A DNA stretch of 64,000 nt from Nocardioides marmoriginsengisoli (lineage in GTDB: Bacteria > Actinomycetota > Actinomycetes > Propionibacteriales > Nocardioidaceae), in NCBI RefSeq assembly GCF_003725695.1, contig NZ_RJSE01000009.1:434001-498000 (forward strand). The letters run 5' to 3'. Every line of letters starts with the position of its first letter. The stretch's first letter is position 1. A model generated the notes under the pieces. It was not told the origin of the DNA. It worked only from the letters and a program-made list of their open reading frames with translations, and did not search any database. Shown here piece after piece: positions 16,553 to 25,488 of this stretch. A program made the translations under genes and the position numbers.

Positions 16553-17032
16553 TTACGCCTCGACGGCCGCCTTGATCTTCGCCAGGGTCTTCCCCATGTC
16601 GGTCTCCAGCTGGCTGGTGAACTTCGGGACGCCGCCGAAGGCGACCTTGGTCAGCCGGACCGAGACGTCCGAGATGCCCTCGGGCGCCTCACGGGTCGAG
16701 GTCAGCTTGGTGCCGCCGTCGGTGGTCGGCTCCAGGCGCAGGCTCCAGATCGTGTAGTTCTCCTTGACGCGCCAGGCGATCTCGCCCGTCGAGTCGGCAC
16801 CAGGCTCGTCGAAGCGCACGATCTTGGTCTGCGTGGGCCAGACCAGCGGGCCCTTGCGGTTGATGTTGATGAAGCGCGCCCCGAGTCCGTTCTCGCCGCG
16901 CAGGATCGACTTGGCCGTCTGCGGGCTCCACTGGGACATGTTGCGCAGGTCCGAGACCTGGGCCCAGACCTGGGCCGGGGGTGCGGCGATCTCGATGCTG
17001 GCCGAGATGGGGGCGACGTCGGTGAGCGGCAT
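16553..17032 (-). CDS. SRPBCC family protein
   Basis: A 159-residue START/Bet v1-fold protein: ISASIEIAAPPAQVWAQVSDLRNMSQWSP is the family's opening strand-helix, followed by GARFININRKGPLVWPTQTKIV and a long C-terminal helix TSQLETDMGKTLAKIKAAVEA. Such proteins bind a hydrophobic ligand in a cavity; some act as polyketide cyclases. No catalytic function can be read here. The ATG has AGGAG seven bases upstream. It runs head-to-head with the large secreted protein gene at 17196. Confidence 0.85.
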   Translation of the reverse strand: MPLTDVAPISASIEIAAPPAQVWAQVSDLRNMSQWSPQTAKSILRGENGLGARFININRKGPLVWPTQTKIVRFDEPGADSTGEIAWRVKENYTIWSLRLEPTTDGGTKLTSTREAPEGISDVSVRLTKVAFGGVPKFTSQLETDMGKTLAKIKAAVEA

Positions 17033-17111
17033 AGGGGTCTCCTGGGAAGTAGGTGCCGTGATGCTACCGGCGGGTAGGAATCCGGCGCTATGACCGTCAT
17101 CACCAGTTTCC

Positions 17112-17141
17112 CCGACAAGTATGGAGGTCCGGACCTACCCT
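17112..17141 (+). promoter_or_regulatory. Candidate promoter with operator-like palindrome for the RCC1 gene
   Basis: CCGACA (17112-17117) and TACCCT (17136-17141) are 18 bp apart. Between them lies the perfect 12-bp palindrome AGGTCCGGACCT (17125-17136), overlapping the first base of the -10 box. Placement between -35 and -10 suggests a repressor site. The gene start is 54 bp downstream. Confidence 0.5.
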
Positions 17142-17195
17142 GATGAAGGATCCGGGGGGACCCCTCCACCCCCACGAGCCCCACAGGTTGCCACG

Positions 17196-19766
17196 ATGCC
17201 GTCACGTCTGCTCGTACTCCGGCCGATCATCGCCCTGCTCGCCGCGCTCCTGGTGATCGGCGCGCTGCAGCCTCCCGCCGGCGCGGCCACCAAGCGCGCC
17301 CTCAGCATCACCGCGAGCCCGACCAGCGCGGTGGCCAAGTCCGCGGTGACGGTCAGCGGCAAGCTGACCCGGTCGCCCCGGGGGACCGTGGTCAAGATCC
17401 AGCGCAAGGTCGGCACGAAGTGGGTGGCCGCCGGATCGACGCGGACCAAGACCGCCGCCGGCGCGTACGCCGCCAAGGTGACCCTCCCCGCCACCGCCGC
17501 CGTCTACAGCTACCGGGCGATCGCGGTGAAGACCAAGAAGCTCAAGGCCGCCACGTCGCGCACCATCAAGATCAGCGCGCTGGCCCGGGTGGTCGCCACC
17601 CTCAAGTCCAGTGCCGACGTCGTCCCCGCCGGCCAGTCCGTCACCCTCTCCGGGACGGTCAAGCCGTTCACCAAGTTCGCGATCGTCTCGATCCAGAAGA
17701 AGGTCGGCAGCACCTGGCAGACCGCCGCCGTCGCCGGCCTCGGCACGACCGGCACCTTCAGCCAGGCGATCCCGCTCACCGAGACCACGACCTTCCGGCT
17801 CTCGGTCCCGCGCAAGGGCCTCTACCTCGCGGCCGTCTCGGCCGAGAAGAAGGTCACCACCAACCCGGTGATCACCACCTCGCAGCTGCCCGCCGGCACC
17901 GTCGGGACGTCGTACTCGCAGACGCTGAGCGTCGTCGGCAACCCGGCCGGCACCTGGTCGGTCACCCCGACCCTGCCCGCCGGGCTCTCGCTGAACACCG
18001 CCACCGGCGCGATCACCGGCACCCCGACCACCGCCGAGACCAAGGCCCTGACGTTCGGGTTCACCCAGACCAGCACCGGTCTCGCCGCGGCCCCGGCCGC
18101 CCTCAGCCTGACGATCAATCCGGCCACGCCGCCGGTGATCAGCACCACCTCGCTGCCGGGCGGAACCGCCGGTACGGCGTACAGCGCCCAGCTCGCCGTC
18201 ACCGGCAACCCGGCCGGAACCTGGACGGTCAGCCCCGGCCTGCCCGGCGGGCTCTCGCTCAACGGGATGACCGGCGCGATCACCGGGACGCCGACCGTGG
18301 CCTCCTCGGTGAGTCACACCTTCACCTTCCACCAGACCAACACCGGTCTCTCCGGGACCAAGGCGCTCACCCTGGACGTCGTGATGCCGCCGGCCCCGGT
18401 GATCCTGACGTTGTCGCTGCCGGACGCCCGGCCGCTGGTGAACTACTCGGCCCAGCTCTTCGTCTCCGGCGGCGTCCCCGGCATCTGGTCCGCGACCGGG
18501 CTGCCCGGCGGACTGACCCTCGACCCGGCGACCGGGGCGATCTCCGGCAAGGCGGCGGACTTCACCAAGACGTACAACGTGACCGTGGGCTTCACCCGTG
18601 CGGGAACCGGTCAAGCCGCGTCCCCCGTGGTGATCCCGCTCAAGCTCGCCAACGTCGCCCCGGCCGTCCCGGTAGCGGTCGGCGCAGGCGGCCAGTTCAG
18701 CTGCCGTACGGACGCGGACCAGAAGCTCTGGTGCTGGGGCTACAACGAGAGCGGCCAGCTCGGTATCAACGGCACCATCGGCGACGGGCCCGGCAAGCTC
18801 ACCCCGCAGCAGGTCGGCACCGCGACTGACTGGTCCGGGATCACCACCGGCAACAACAACCTGATCACCGAGCGGCACGCCTGCGCGCTTCGCGGCACCG
18901 ACGCCTGGTGCTGGGGTTCGGACAAGAACGGCGAGATCGGTGCCGGCGGTACCGCGGCCGGAAACACCGCCGTGCCGGTCAAGGTCGTCGGCGGACTCTC
19001 CTGGGCGAAGCTCGACGCCGGCTGGAACTCCACCTGCGGCGTCACCACCACCGGCGCGCTCTACTGCTGGGGGAAGAACGACCAGGGTCAGCTCGGCATC
19101 GGGTCGGCGAGCGTCAACGACGTGAATGCCCCGGCCCGGGTCGGGGTCGCCAACGACTGGACCTCGGTCTCGACCGGCTACAACTTCGGGTGCGCGATCA
19201 AGGCCACCGGCACCCTTTGGTGCTGGGGCGCCAACCACCGCGGCCAGCTCGGCACCGGCGGCACCACCTCGACCAGCGCGCCGGTCCAGGTCGGCACCGC
19301 CACCGACTGGAGCAAGGTCCGGGTCGGCTACGGGTACACCTGCGGCATCCGTACCAACGGCACCTTGTGGTGCTGGGGAATCACCGACGGCGGATCCCTC
19401 GGCAACGGCGAGACCGCCAACGACACCGCCAAGGACGTCCTCGCCCCGGTCCAGGTCGGCACCGCCACCAACTGGTCCGACGTCACCGCCGGATCGGGCC
19501 AGACCTGCGCGGTCAACACCGCCGGCCAGCTCTGGTGCTGGGGCAAGAACGGCAACGGTCAGGTCGGCAACAACTCGCTCGCCGACCAGGGCACGCCGAT
19601 CCGGATCGGGACCGCCAGCAACTGGGAGACGGTCTCGGCCGGCGACACCCACACCTGCGGAGTCCAGACCGACGGAGACATCTTCTGCTGGGGGGCGAAC
19701 ACCAAGGGGCAGCTGGGGAACAACTCGACCGCGCAGTCGCGGGTTCCGGTTGGGGTGGTTGGTTAG
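17196..19766 (+). CDS. Large secreted protein: Ig-like repeats plus seven-bladed RCC1 propeller
   Basis: An 856-residue exported protein. A signal peptide (MPSRLLVLRP then a hydrophobic run to PPAGAAT, about 1-32) is followed by two Ig-like repeats with KVGTKW/KVGSTW cores (30-225). Next come three putative-Ig (He_PIG-type) repeats marked by LPAGTVGTSYS, LPGGTAGTAYS and a weaker LPDARPLVNYS copy (about 226-490), each with GLSLN or GLTLD and AITGTP or AISGKA. Last are seven RCC1 repeats (about 494-856), each with W-C-W-G or a variant and a partner Cys 10-12 residues earlier. Seven repeats make a closed propeller. No anchor or sorting signal follows, so it is probably released or bound non-covalently. 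An adhesion or binding role is inferred. The ATG at 17196 starts the signal; an upstream in-frame start is ignored. Confidence 0.88.
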   Translation: MPSRLLVLRPIIALLAALLVIGALQPPAGAATKRALSITASPTSAVAKSAVTVSGKLTRSPRGTVVKIQRKVGTKWVAAGSTRTKTAAGAYAAKVTLPATAAVYSYRAIAVKTKKLKAATSRTIKISALARVVATLKSSADVVPAGQSVTLSGTVKPFTKFAIVSIQKKVGSTWQTAAVAGLGTTGTFSQAIPLTETTTFRLSVPRKGLYLAAVSAEKKVTTNPVITTSQLPAGTVGTSYSQTLSVVGNPAGTWSVTPTLPAGLSLNTATGAITGTPTTAETKALTFGFTQTSTGLAAAPAALSLTINPATPPVISTTSLPGGTAGTAYSAQLAVTGNPAGTWTVSPGLPGGLSLNGMTGAITGTPTVASSVSHTFTFHQTNTGLSGTKALTLDVVMPPAPVILTLSLPDARPLVNYSAQLFVSGGVPGIWSATGLPGGLTLDPATGAISGKAADFTKTYNVTVGFTRAGTGQAASPVVIPLKLANVAPAVPVAVGAGGQFSCRTDADQKLWCWGYNESGQLGINGTIGDGPGKLTPQQVGTATDWSGITTGNNNLITERHACALRGTDAWCWGSDKNGEIGAGGTAAGNTAVPVKVVGGLSWAKLDAGWNSTCGVTTTGALYCWGKNDQGQLGIGSASVNDVNAPARVGVANDWTSVSTGYNFGCAIKATGTLWCWGANHRGQLGTGGTTSTSAPVQVGTATDWSKVRVGYGYTCGIRTNGTLWCWGITDGGSLGNGETANDTAKDVLAPVQVGTATNWSDVTAGSGQTCAVNTAGQLWCWGKNGNGQVGNNSLADQGTPIRIGTASNWETVSAGDTHTCGVQTDGDIFCWGANTKGQLGNNSTAQSRVPVGVVG

Positions 19767-19815
19767 GGCTTTTTTGCCCTTCGGGCTTTTTTGCCCTTCG
19801 GGCTTTTTGCCCTTC
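19766..19815 (+). repeat. Tandem terminator-like 17-bp repeats
   Basis: GGGCTTTTTTGCCCTTC occurs twice in tandem (19766-19782, 19783-19799) and a third time with one T fewer (19800-19815), starting on the last base of the RCC1 stop codon. Each unit can form GCCC/GGGC stems next to T-runs, so it can act as a stack of small intrinsic terminators. Confidence 0.8.
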
Positions 19816-20154
19816 GGGCTTGCGCCTGCGGCTCTTCGCCTGCGGCGGGGTGCGCCTGCGGCGGGCTCCGTGGCTGGGTTTGCGGGGCGTGCCGGGGAGA
19901 GGTCCTCGCACCAGCGGGCTTACCGCGTCGCTGCGACTTCTGTGCCGCGCACGAGCTTTGCTTGCAGCGCCGCGCTGCGCTTTATGCTGGCTGCTCCGGC
20001 CTCTCCCCGTCCCACCCCGCCTTGCCCGGCCCCTCTGGTGGGGGTTCTGGAAAGCTCCGAACGGACCGTCTTGTCGTGGGGTCTCTGCCCCCCGGACGTC
20101 GAGCTTGTCGAGACGTGGTGAGGTGCGCGCAAAGCCGACACCGTTTCCGGGTCT
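19816..20154. other. Gene-free stretch with simple repeats and an interspersed repeat
   Basis: After the terminator array come three GCCTGCGGC copies (19824-19862 region), then about 200 bp of G+C-rich sequence without a credible gene. Open frames here are short and use atypical Cys/Arg-rich codons. A copy of the repeat GTCGAGCTTGTCGAGACG lies at 20098-20115 and recurs between gyrB and gyrA at 48933-48950. pcnA ends at 20155. Confidence 0.6.
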
Positions 20155-21618
20155 TTAGCGGGCGGCGCTCCACTCGAGGAGGGCGGTCTTTGCGTCCTCG
20201 TAGCTCATCGGGCCGTTGTCGAGGCGCAGCTCGAGGAGGTGCTTGTACGCCTCGCCCACCTCGCGTCCGGCGGGGATCCCGAGGATCTCCATGATCTGGT
20301 TCCCGTCGAGGTCGGGGCGGATCGAGGCCAGCTCCTCCTGCTCGGACAGGCGGGCGATCCGCTCCTCCAGCTCGTCGTAGGTACGGCGCAGCCGATCGGC
20401 CTTGCGCTGGTTGCGGGTCGTGCAGTCCGCGCGGGTGAGGATGTGCAGCCGGGAGAGGAGCGGGCCGGCGTCGCGGACGTAGCGGCGGACGGCCGAGTCG
20501 GTCCACTGACCGTCGCCGTACCCGTGGAACCGGAGGTGCAGCTCGACCAGGGTGCTGACGTCGGCGGTCTCGTCGTTGGAGAACTTCAGCGCCTGCATCC
20601 GCTTCCGGGTGATCTTGGCGCCGACGACGTCGTGGTGGTGGAAGGTGACCGTCCCGTCGCCCTGGAACTTGCGGGTCCTCGGCTTGCCGACGTCGTGCAT
20701 CAGGGCCGCGAACCGGGAGACGAAGTCCGGCCCGCCCTCGGGCAGGCGGTCCTCCAGGTCGATCGACTGCTCGAGCACCGTCAGGGTGTGCTCGTAGACG
20801 TCCTTGTGCCGGTGGTGCTCGTCGCGCTCCAGGGCCAGCGCCGGCAGCTCCGGGAGCACGTGCTCGGCGAGACCGGTCTCGACCAGGAGCAGCAGACCGG
20901 CGCGGGGACGGGGCGAGCAGACCAGCTTCACCAGCTCGTCGCGGACGCGCTCGGCGGAGATGATCGTGATCCGGTCCGCCATCTCGGTCATCGCCTGCTT
21001 GACCTCGGGCGCGACCGTGAAACCGAGCTGGGAGGCGAACCGGGCGGCGCGCATCATCCGCAGCGGGTCGTCGCTGAACGAGTCCTCGGGGCGGCCCGGC
21101 GTCCGGAGCACCTGGTGCGCCAGGTCCACGATGCCGCCGTACGGGTCCTCGAACTCGCGCCCGGGCAGGGCCACTGCCATCGCGTTGACGGTGAAGTCGC
21201 GGCGGCCGAGGTCACCGGCGAGCGAGTCGCCGTACGAGACGTCGGGCTTGCGGCTGGCGGGGTCGTAGGTCTCCGAGCGGTACGTCGTGATCTCGATCTG
21301 CCAGTCGCCGCGGCGGCAGCCGATCGTGCCGAAGTCCCGGCCGATGTCCCAGATCGCGTCGGCCCAGCCCTTGAGCAGCCGTTCGGTGACCTCCGGGCGG
21401 GCCGAGGTGGTGAAGTCGAGGTCGTTCTGGAGCCGGCCGAGCATGGCGTCCCGGACCGGTCCGCCGACCAGCGCGATCTGCTCCCCGGCGGCGACGAACC
21501 GCTCGCCGAGCTCGTCGATCACCGGCGCGATCCGGAGCAACTCGGAGACCGCGCGCGCCTGGACCTCCGACATCAGCAGGGGAGCAGTCGGAGGTGCAGA
21601 AGGAGGCTCGGCGGACAC
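20155..21618 (-). CDS. pcnA: CCA tRNA nucleotidyltransferase / poly(A) polymerase family
   Basis: Adds or repairs the 3' CCA of tRNAs. The 487 residues begin the class II nucleotidyltransferase head with ALVGGPVRDAMLGR and DLDFTTSARPE (catalytic Asp pair). Then come GTIGC, RRDFTVNAMAV, RMMRAARFASQLGF (tRNA and nucleotide binding) and an HD domain HRHKDVYEHTLTVLE with FAALMHDVGKPRT. TTG at 21627 lies inside a TACAGT -10 box (21632-21627), whereas GTG at 21618 is eight bases after it, so GTG is preferred. Divergent from DUF6049 with only 40 bp between starts. This is the pcnA-DUF6049-murJ order of mycobacteria. Confidence 0.93.
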   Translation of the reverse strand: MSAEPPSAPPTAPLLMSEVQARAVSELLRIAPVIDELGERFVAAGEQIALVGGPVRDAMLGRLQNDLDFTTSARPEVTERLLKGWADAIWDIGRDFGTIGCRRGDWQIEITTYRSETYDPASRKPDVSYGDSLAGDLGRRDFTVNAMAVALPGREFEDPYGGIVDLAHQVLRTPGRPEDSFSDDPLRMMRAARFASQLGFTVAPEVKQAMTEMADRITIISAERVRDELVKLVCSPRPRAGLLLLVETGLAEHVLPELPALALERDEHHRHKDVYEHTLTVLEQSIDLEDRLPEGGPDFVSRFAALMHDVGKPRTRKFQGDGTVTFHHHDVVGAKITRKRMQALKFSNDETADVSTLVELHLRFHGYGDGQWTDSAVRRYVRDAGPLLSRLHILTRADCTTRNQRKADRLRRTYDELEERIARLSEQEELASIRPDLDGNQIMEILGIPAGREVGEAYKHLLELRLDNGPMSYEDAKTALLEWSAAR

Positions 21619-21658
21619 GGGAGACAACTGTAGTGCCCGGACTGGTTAGCATCGCGGG

Positions 21659-23785
21659 GTGACTCTCCCCCACCCCGACGCCGGAATTCGTTCCGCGCGT
21701 GCGGGCGTGGCGGGACTGCTGGCGCTGCTGATCGCCACCCTGCTGCCGGTCCTGGCCGGCTCTCCGGCGCTCGCCGCCGATCCCGCCGCCGAGGCGACCC
21801 CGCTCACGGTGCGACTGGTCCGGATGACGCCCGCGGCCCTGCCCAGCAAGGGCAAGGTGGTCTTCGCGGGGACGGTCAGCAACGACTCCGAGTCGGCCTA
21901 CACCGCGGTCAACCTGCACCCCTTCATGTCGAGCACGCCGATCCGGACCCGGGCCGAGCTGGCCACCGCCGCGGACTCGGATCCGGCGACCGACGTCGGC
22001 ACCCGGCTGGTCGAGCCGGGGCAGTTCGCCGCGCTCGGCGACTTGGCCCCCGGGCAGACCGTCACCTTCCGGATCGCGCTGCCGGTCAAGGACCTGCCGG
22101 TCACCACCGGCACCGGTGAGGCGGGGGTCTACTGGATCGGCCTGCACGCGCTCGGCCAGGACCACAACGGCGTCCGCGAGGTGATCGGCCGGGCGCGCAC
22201 CTTCATCCCGCTGGTCAAGGGCTCGCGGACGACCACGTTCGCGCTCGTCGTCCCGGTGCGCGAGCAGGTACGCCGGGACGCAGACGGCCGCGTCCTCGGC
22301 ACCACCCGCTGGTCCGACGCCCTCGCGCCGACCGGTCGCCTCGGCCGGCTCGGCGGCTTCATCGCGTCGGCCGGCGGCCGGGCCGCGACGCTGCTCATCG
22401 ACCCGTCCGTGCTGGACGCGGTGGCGGACCTGAAGGAGAAGAATCCGCCGCTCTCCCTCGGTGACGGCGAGCCCGAGGAGACCCCGAGTCCGTCGGCCAC
22501 CCCCAGCCCGAACCTGTCCCGCTCGGTGAACCGGCTCGACCCGGCCGACCTGGCCAACGCCGACGCCTGGCTGTCGACGGTGACCGCGGCCGCGCGCACC
22601 CACACCGTGCTCGGCCTCGGGTACGCCGACCCGGACGTCTCCGCGCTCTCCCGCCGCCGCCCGTCGATGCTCGAGCTCTCCACCAAGCTCGCCGCCACCA
22701 CCTTCGGCAACCTCGACATCGCCGCGGTCCCGGCGGTGGCACCGGCCGACGGCTGGTTGGCGCCGGACGCCCTGGAGCGGATCGCGCCGGAGTCGATGGT
22801 GCTGCTCTCCGACCAGGGCCGGACCCGCTACCGGCAGCAGTGGCGGACCGGCACCGACCAGGACCTCGTCTTCGCCGACGGCCAGGCCGCCAGCGGGGGT
22901 CCGGGTCCGACCGAGCCGACCGACGCCCTGGCACTGCGGCAACGGATCATCTCGGACGCGGCCCTGCGCAGCCGGACCGGTGCACCGGGACCGCTGGTGG
23001 TCGACCTGCCGGCGAACTGGGACCCGGGCCCGGCCTGGCAGCTCGCCGACTTCTTCACCGAGCTCGACACCGACTGGCTGGACCTGGTGCCGCTGTCCGG
23101 GTCGACCGACCTGTCCACGCCGACCTACACCGGCGACCTGCCGTACGCCGCGGACCAGCGCCGCGAGGAGCTCGGCACCGCGAACATCAGCGCCGCCCGC
23201 ACCCTGGTGGTCACCACCAGCGCGCTCAACAACCTGCTGCGCTCGAAGAACACCGTCGGCCATGACCTCTCCGGGATCGCCCTGAACGCGGTCTCGCTGC
23301 ACGCCCGCCGGGACGCGCGCAGCACCCGCGACCAGGTCGGCGCCACCAACGCCCGGATGCGGGCGACCCTGGGCAAGGTCCAGGTCCTCGGCACCGACTT
23401 CGTCACCCTCTCCGGCGGATCGGGAACGCTCGCGGTCACCCTCGTCAACGGCCTCGACCAGCCGATCACCGTCGGCGTGGAGCCGCGGGTGGGCTCGGCC
23501 GACGTCACCATCGAGTCCGCCAAGCCCCTGGAGATGGCACCCGGCCAGCGCACCGTGCTGCGCCTGAAGACCGAGGCCTCCCGGATCGGGGTCACCCAGG
23601 TCGTCCTCACCCCGGTCACCGAGAACGGCACCGCGATCGGCTCGCCGCTCACCTTCAGCCTGCGGACCAGCCAGGTCGGCAAGCTGATCTGGATCATCCT
23701 GCTGGCGGGCGGGCTGCTGCTGATCGTGATGATCGCGCGCCGGATCCGCCGCGCGGTCCGCGACCACCACTGGCGGCGCGCGTGA
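21659..23785 (+). CDS. DUF6049 family secreted/membrane-anchored protein
   Basis: A 708-residue protein with an N-terminal signal (GVAGLLALLIATLLPVLAGS), a long extracytoplasmic region and a single C-terminal membrane helix LIWIILLAGGLLLIVMIARR followed by a basic tail RRIRRAVRDHHWRR. The order matches DUF6049 proteins that always precede murJ in actinobacteria (Rv3909-type). Residues about 260-285 are a Pro/Ser/Glu-rich linker. Biochemical role unknown; the tight link to MurJ suggests a part in envelope assembly. GTG at 21659 is six bases after TAGCAT, thus leaderless. Its stop overlaps the murJ start by four bases (GTGA), so MurJ synthesis is probably coupled to it. Confidence 0.88.
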   Translation: MTLPHPDAGIRSARAGVAGLLALLIATLLPVLAGSPALAADPAAEATPLTVRLVRMTPAALPSKGKVVFAGTVSNDSESAYTAVNLHPFMSSTPIRTRAELATAADSDPATDVGTRLVEPGQFAALGDLAPGQTVTFRIALPVKDLPVTTGTGEAGVYWIGLHALGQDHNGVREVIGRARTFIPLVKGSRTTTFALVVPVREQVRRDADGRVLGTTRWSDALAPTGRLGRLGGFIASAGGRAATLLIDPSVLDAVADLKEKNPPLSLGDGEPEETPSPSATPSPNLSRSVNRLDPADLANADAWLSTVTAAARTHTVLGLGYADPDVSALSRRRPSMLELSTKLAATTFGNLDIAAVPAVAPADGWLAPDALERIAPESMVLLSDQGRTRYRQQWRTGTDQDLVFADGQAASGGPGPTEPTDALALRQRIISDAALRSRTGAPGPLVVDLPANWDPGPAWQLADFFTELDTDWLDLVPLSGSTDLSTPTYTGDLPYAADQRREELGTANISAARTLVVTTSALNNLLRSKNTVGHDLSGIALNAVSLHARRDARSTRDQVGATNARMRATLGKVQVLGTDFVTLSGGSGTLAVTLVNGLDQPITVGVEPRVGSADVTIESAKPLEMAPGQRTVLRLKTEASRIGVTQVVLTPVTENGTAIGSPLTFSLRTSQVGKLIWIILLAGGLLLIVMIARRIRRAVRDHHWRRA

Positions 23786-25437
23786 GCACGTCCGAGCAGC
23801 CGGAGGAGGAGCCGAAGGAACCGTCGGTCCTCGGGTCCAGCGCGCTGATGGCCGCCGGCACCGTGGTGTCCCGGCTCTCCGGCTTCGTGCGCGCGTCGCT
23901 CCTGGCCGCCGCGCTCGGCACCGGGTTGCACGCCGATGTCTTCAACATCGCGAACACGATCCCGAACATGCTCTACATCCTGCTCGCCGGCGGTGTCTTC
24001 AACGCCGTCCTGGTGCCGCAGCTGGTGAAGGCGATCCGGAACGACCCGGACGGCGGTGCCGCGTACACCAACCGGGTGATCACGCTGGCCGCGCTCTTCC
24101 TCGGCCTGGTCTCGATCCTGCTGGTGGTCGCCGCACCGTTGGTGATGCGCGTGCTCGTCGACCCGTCGTACTTCGACGCGTCCAACGCCGAGGCACGCGA
24201 CTCGATGATCACCTTCGCCCGGTACTGCCTGCCGCAGGTCTTCTTCTACGGCATGTTCGTCCTGGTCGGCCAGGTGCTCAACGCCCGGCGCAGCTTCGGG
24301 CCGATGATGTGGGCCCCGATCGCGAACAACGTGATCTCGGTCGGGGTGCTGGTGATCTACCTGTTCACCATCGGCGTCGAGAAGGACGCGATCGGCTACT
24401 CCGCCGGCGCCGAGGCGCTGCTCGGGATCGGCTCGACGCTGGGCATCGCCGCCCAGTTCCTGATCCTGATCCCGTACCTCCGGCGCTCGGGCTTCACCTT
24501 CCGCCCGCGCTTCGACTTCCGCGGCAGCGGACTGGGGCTGACCTTCCGGCTCGGCGTCTGGACGGTCGCGTTCGTGATCGTCAACCAGATCGCGTACACG
24601 GTCGTGGTCCGGCTGGCCTCGTCCGGCTCGGCCGACGGCGGTACCGGCTACACCGTCTACTCGAACGCGTTCCTGCTGGTGATGGTGCCGCACGCGATCA
24701 TCACCGTCTCGCTGGCCACGGCCGTGCTCCCCCGGCTGGCCGGGTTCGCGGTCGCCGACGACCTGCGCGGGCTGGCCGGCACCGTCACCTCGACGATCCG
24801 GTCGACCTACGCCCTGGCGCTGCCGGTGCTCGCGCTGATCCCGGTGCTGGCGCCGTACCTGGCCAGCCTGGTCTTCGGCTGGGGCGCCGCCGCGGACACC
24901 TACTCCGACTTCGTCCCGGCGCTCTCCTTCTTCGCGCTCGGGATCTTCTTCTTCACCAGTCACTACCTGGTGCTGCGCGGGTTCTACGCCCTCGAGCAGA
25001 CCCGGCGGGTGTTCTTCATCCAGTGCGCGATCGCGGTGGTCAACATCGTCGCCGCGGTGGCGCTGACCCGCGGGGTCGACCCGGAGCAGACCGCTCCCCG
25101 TCTGGTGATCGCGTACGCGATCGCCTACGCGGTCGGTGCGGCGATCTCGTACCGGCAGCTGTCCGTCGTGCTCGGCGGACTAGGCGGCCGGGAGCTGCTC
25201 CGGTTCGCGGTCCGGATCGCGGTCGTGGTGGGACTCGCCACCGGCATCGCGTACGGCGCCCGCGAGGGACTCGAGCAACTCCTCGACGACACCTCCAAGG
25301 TCGCGGTCCTGCTCCGTCTCGCGGTGATCTCCGGCATCGGGCTGGGTGCCTACCTCGGACTGGCCCGGTTGTTCCGGGTCGCCGAGGTCACCGAGGTGAC
25401 CGCGTTGGTGACGTCCCGGTTCCGGCGCCCGCGATGA
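23782..25437 (+). CDS. murJ: Lipid II flippase MurJ
   Basis: Flips the peptidoglycan precursor lipid II across the membrane. The 551 residues carry the MurJ/MviN pattern: MAAGTVVSRLSGFVRASLLAAALG at the first helix, VFNIANTIPNMLYILLAGGVFNAVLVPQLV, FYGMFVLVGQVLNARRSFGPMMWAPI, MVPHAIITVSLATAVLPRLA and FFTSHYLVLRGFYALEQTRRVF. Fourteen helices are expected. Short cytoplasmic ends; no fused pseudokinase, which in mycobacterial MurJ is the C-terminal half but here is the next gene. GTG start in a GTGA overlap with DUF6049. Confidence 0.95.
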   Translation: MSTSEQPEEEPKEPSVLGSSALMAAGTVVSRLSGFVRASLLAAALGTGLHADVFNIANTIPNMLYILLAGGVFNAVLVPQLVKAIRNDPDGGAAYTNRVITLAALFLGLVSILLVVAAPLVMRVLVDPSYFDASNAEARDSMITFARYCLPQVFFYGMFVLVGQVLNARRSFGPMMWAPIANNVISVGVLVIYLFTIGVEKDAIGYSAGAEALLGIGSTLGIAAQFLILIPYLRRSGFTFRPRFDFRGSGLGLTFRLGVWTVAFVIVNQIAYTVVVRLASSGSADGGTGYTVYSNAFLLVMVPHAIITVSLATAVLPRLAGFAVADDLRGLAGTVTSTIRSTYALALPVLALIPVLAPYLASLVFGWGAAADTYSDFVPALSFFALGIFFFTSHYLVLRGFYALEQTRRVFFIQCAIAVVNIVAAVALTRGVDPEQTAPRLVIAYAIAYAVGAAISYRQLSVVLGGLGGRELLRFAVRIAVVVGLATGIAYGAREGLEQLLDDTSKVAVLLRLAVISGIGLGAYLGLARLFRVAEVTEVTALVTSRFRRPR

Positions 25438-25488
25438 CGACGCGTCTACGATGGGCGCGGTCGCCGCACTCGAGGAGGGCGTGAGCAG

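Noticed and set aside
19791-20294. Cys-rich small protein after the RCC1 gene
   Set aside because: The frame runs through simple repeats and into pcnA antisense, without a ribosome-binding site or domain.
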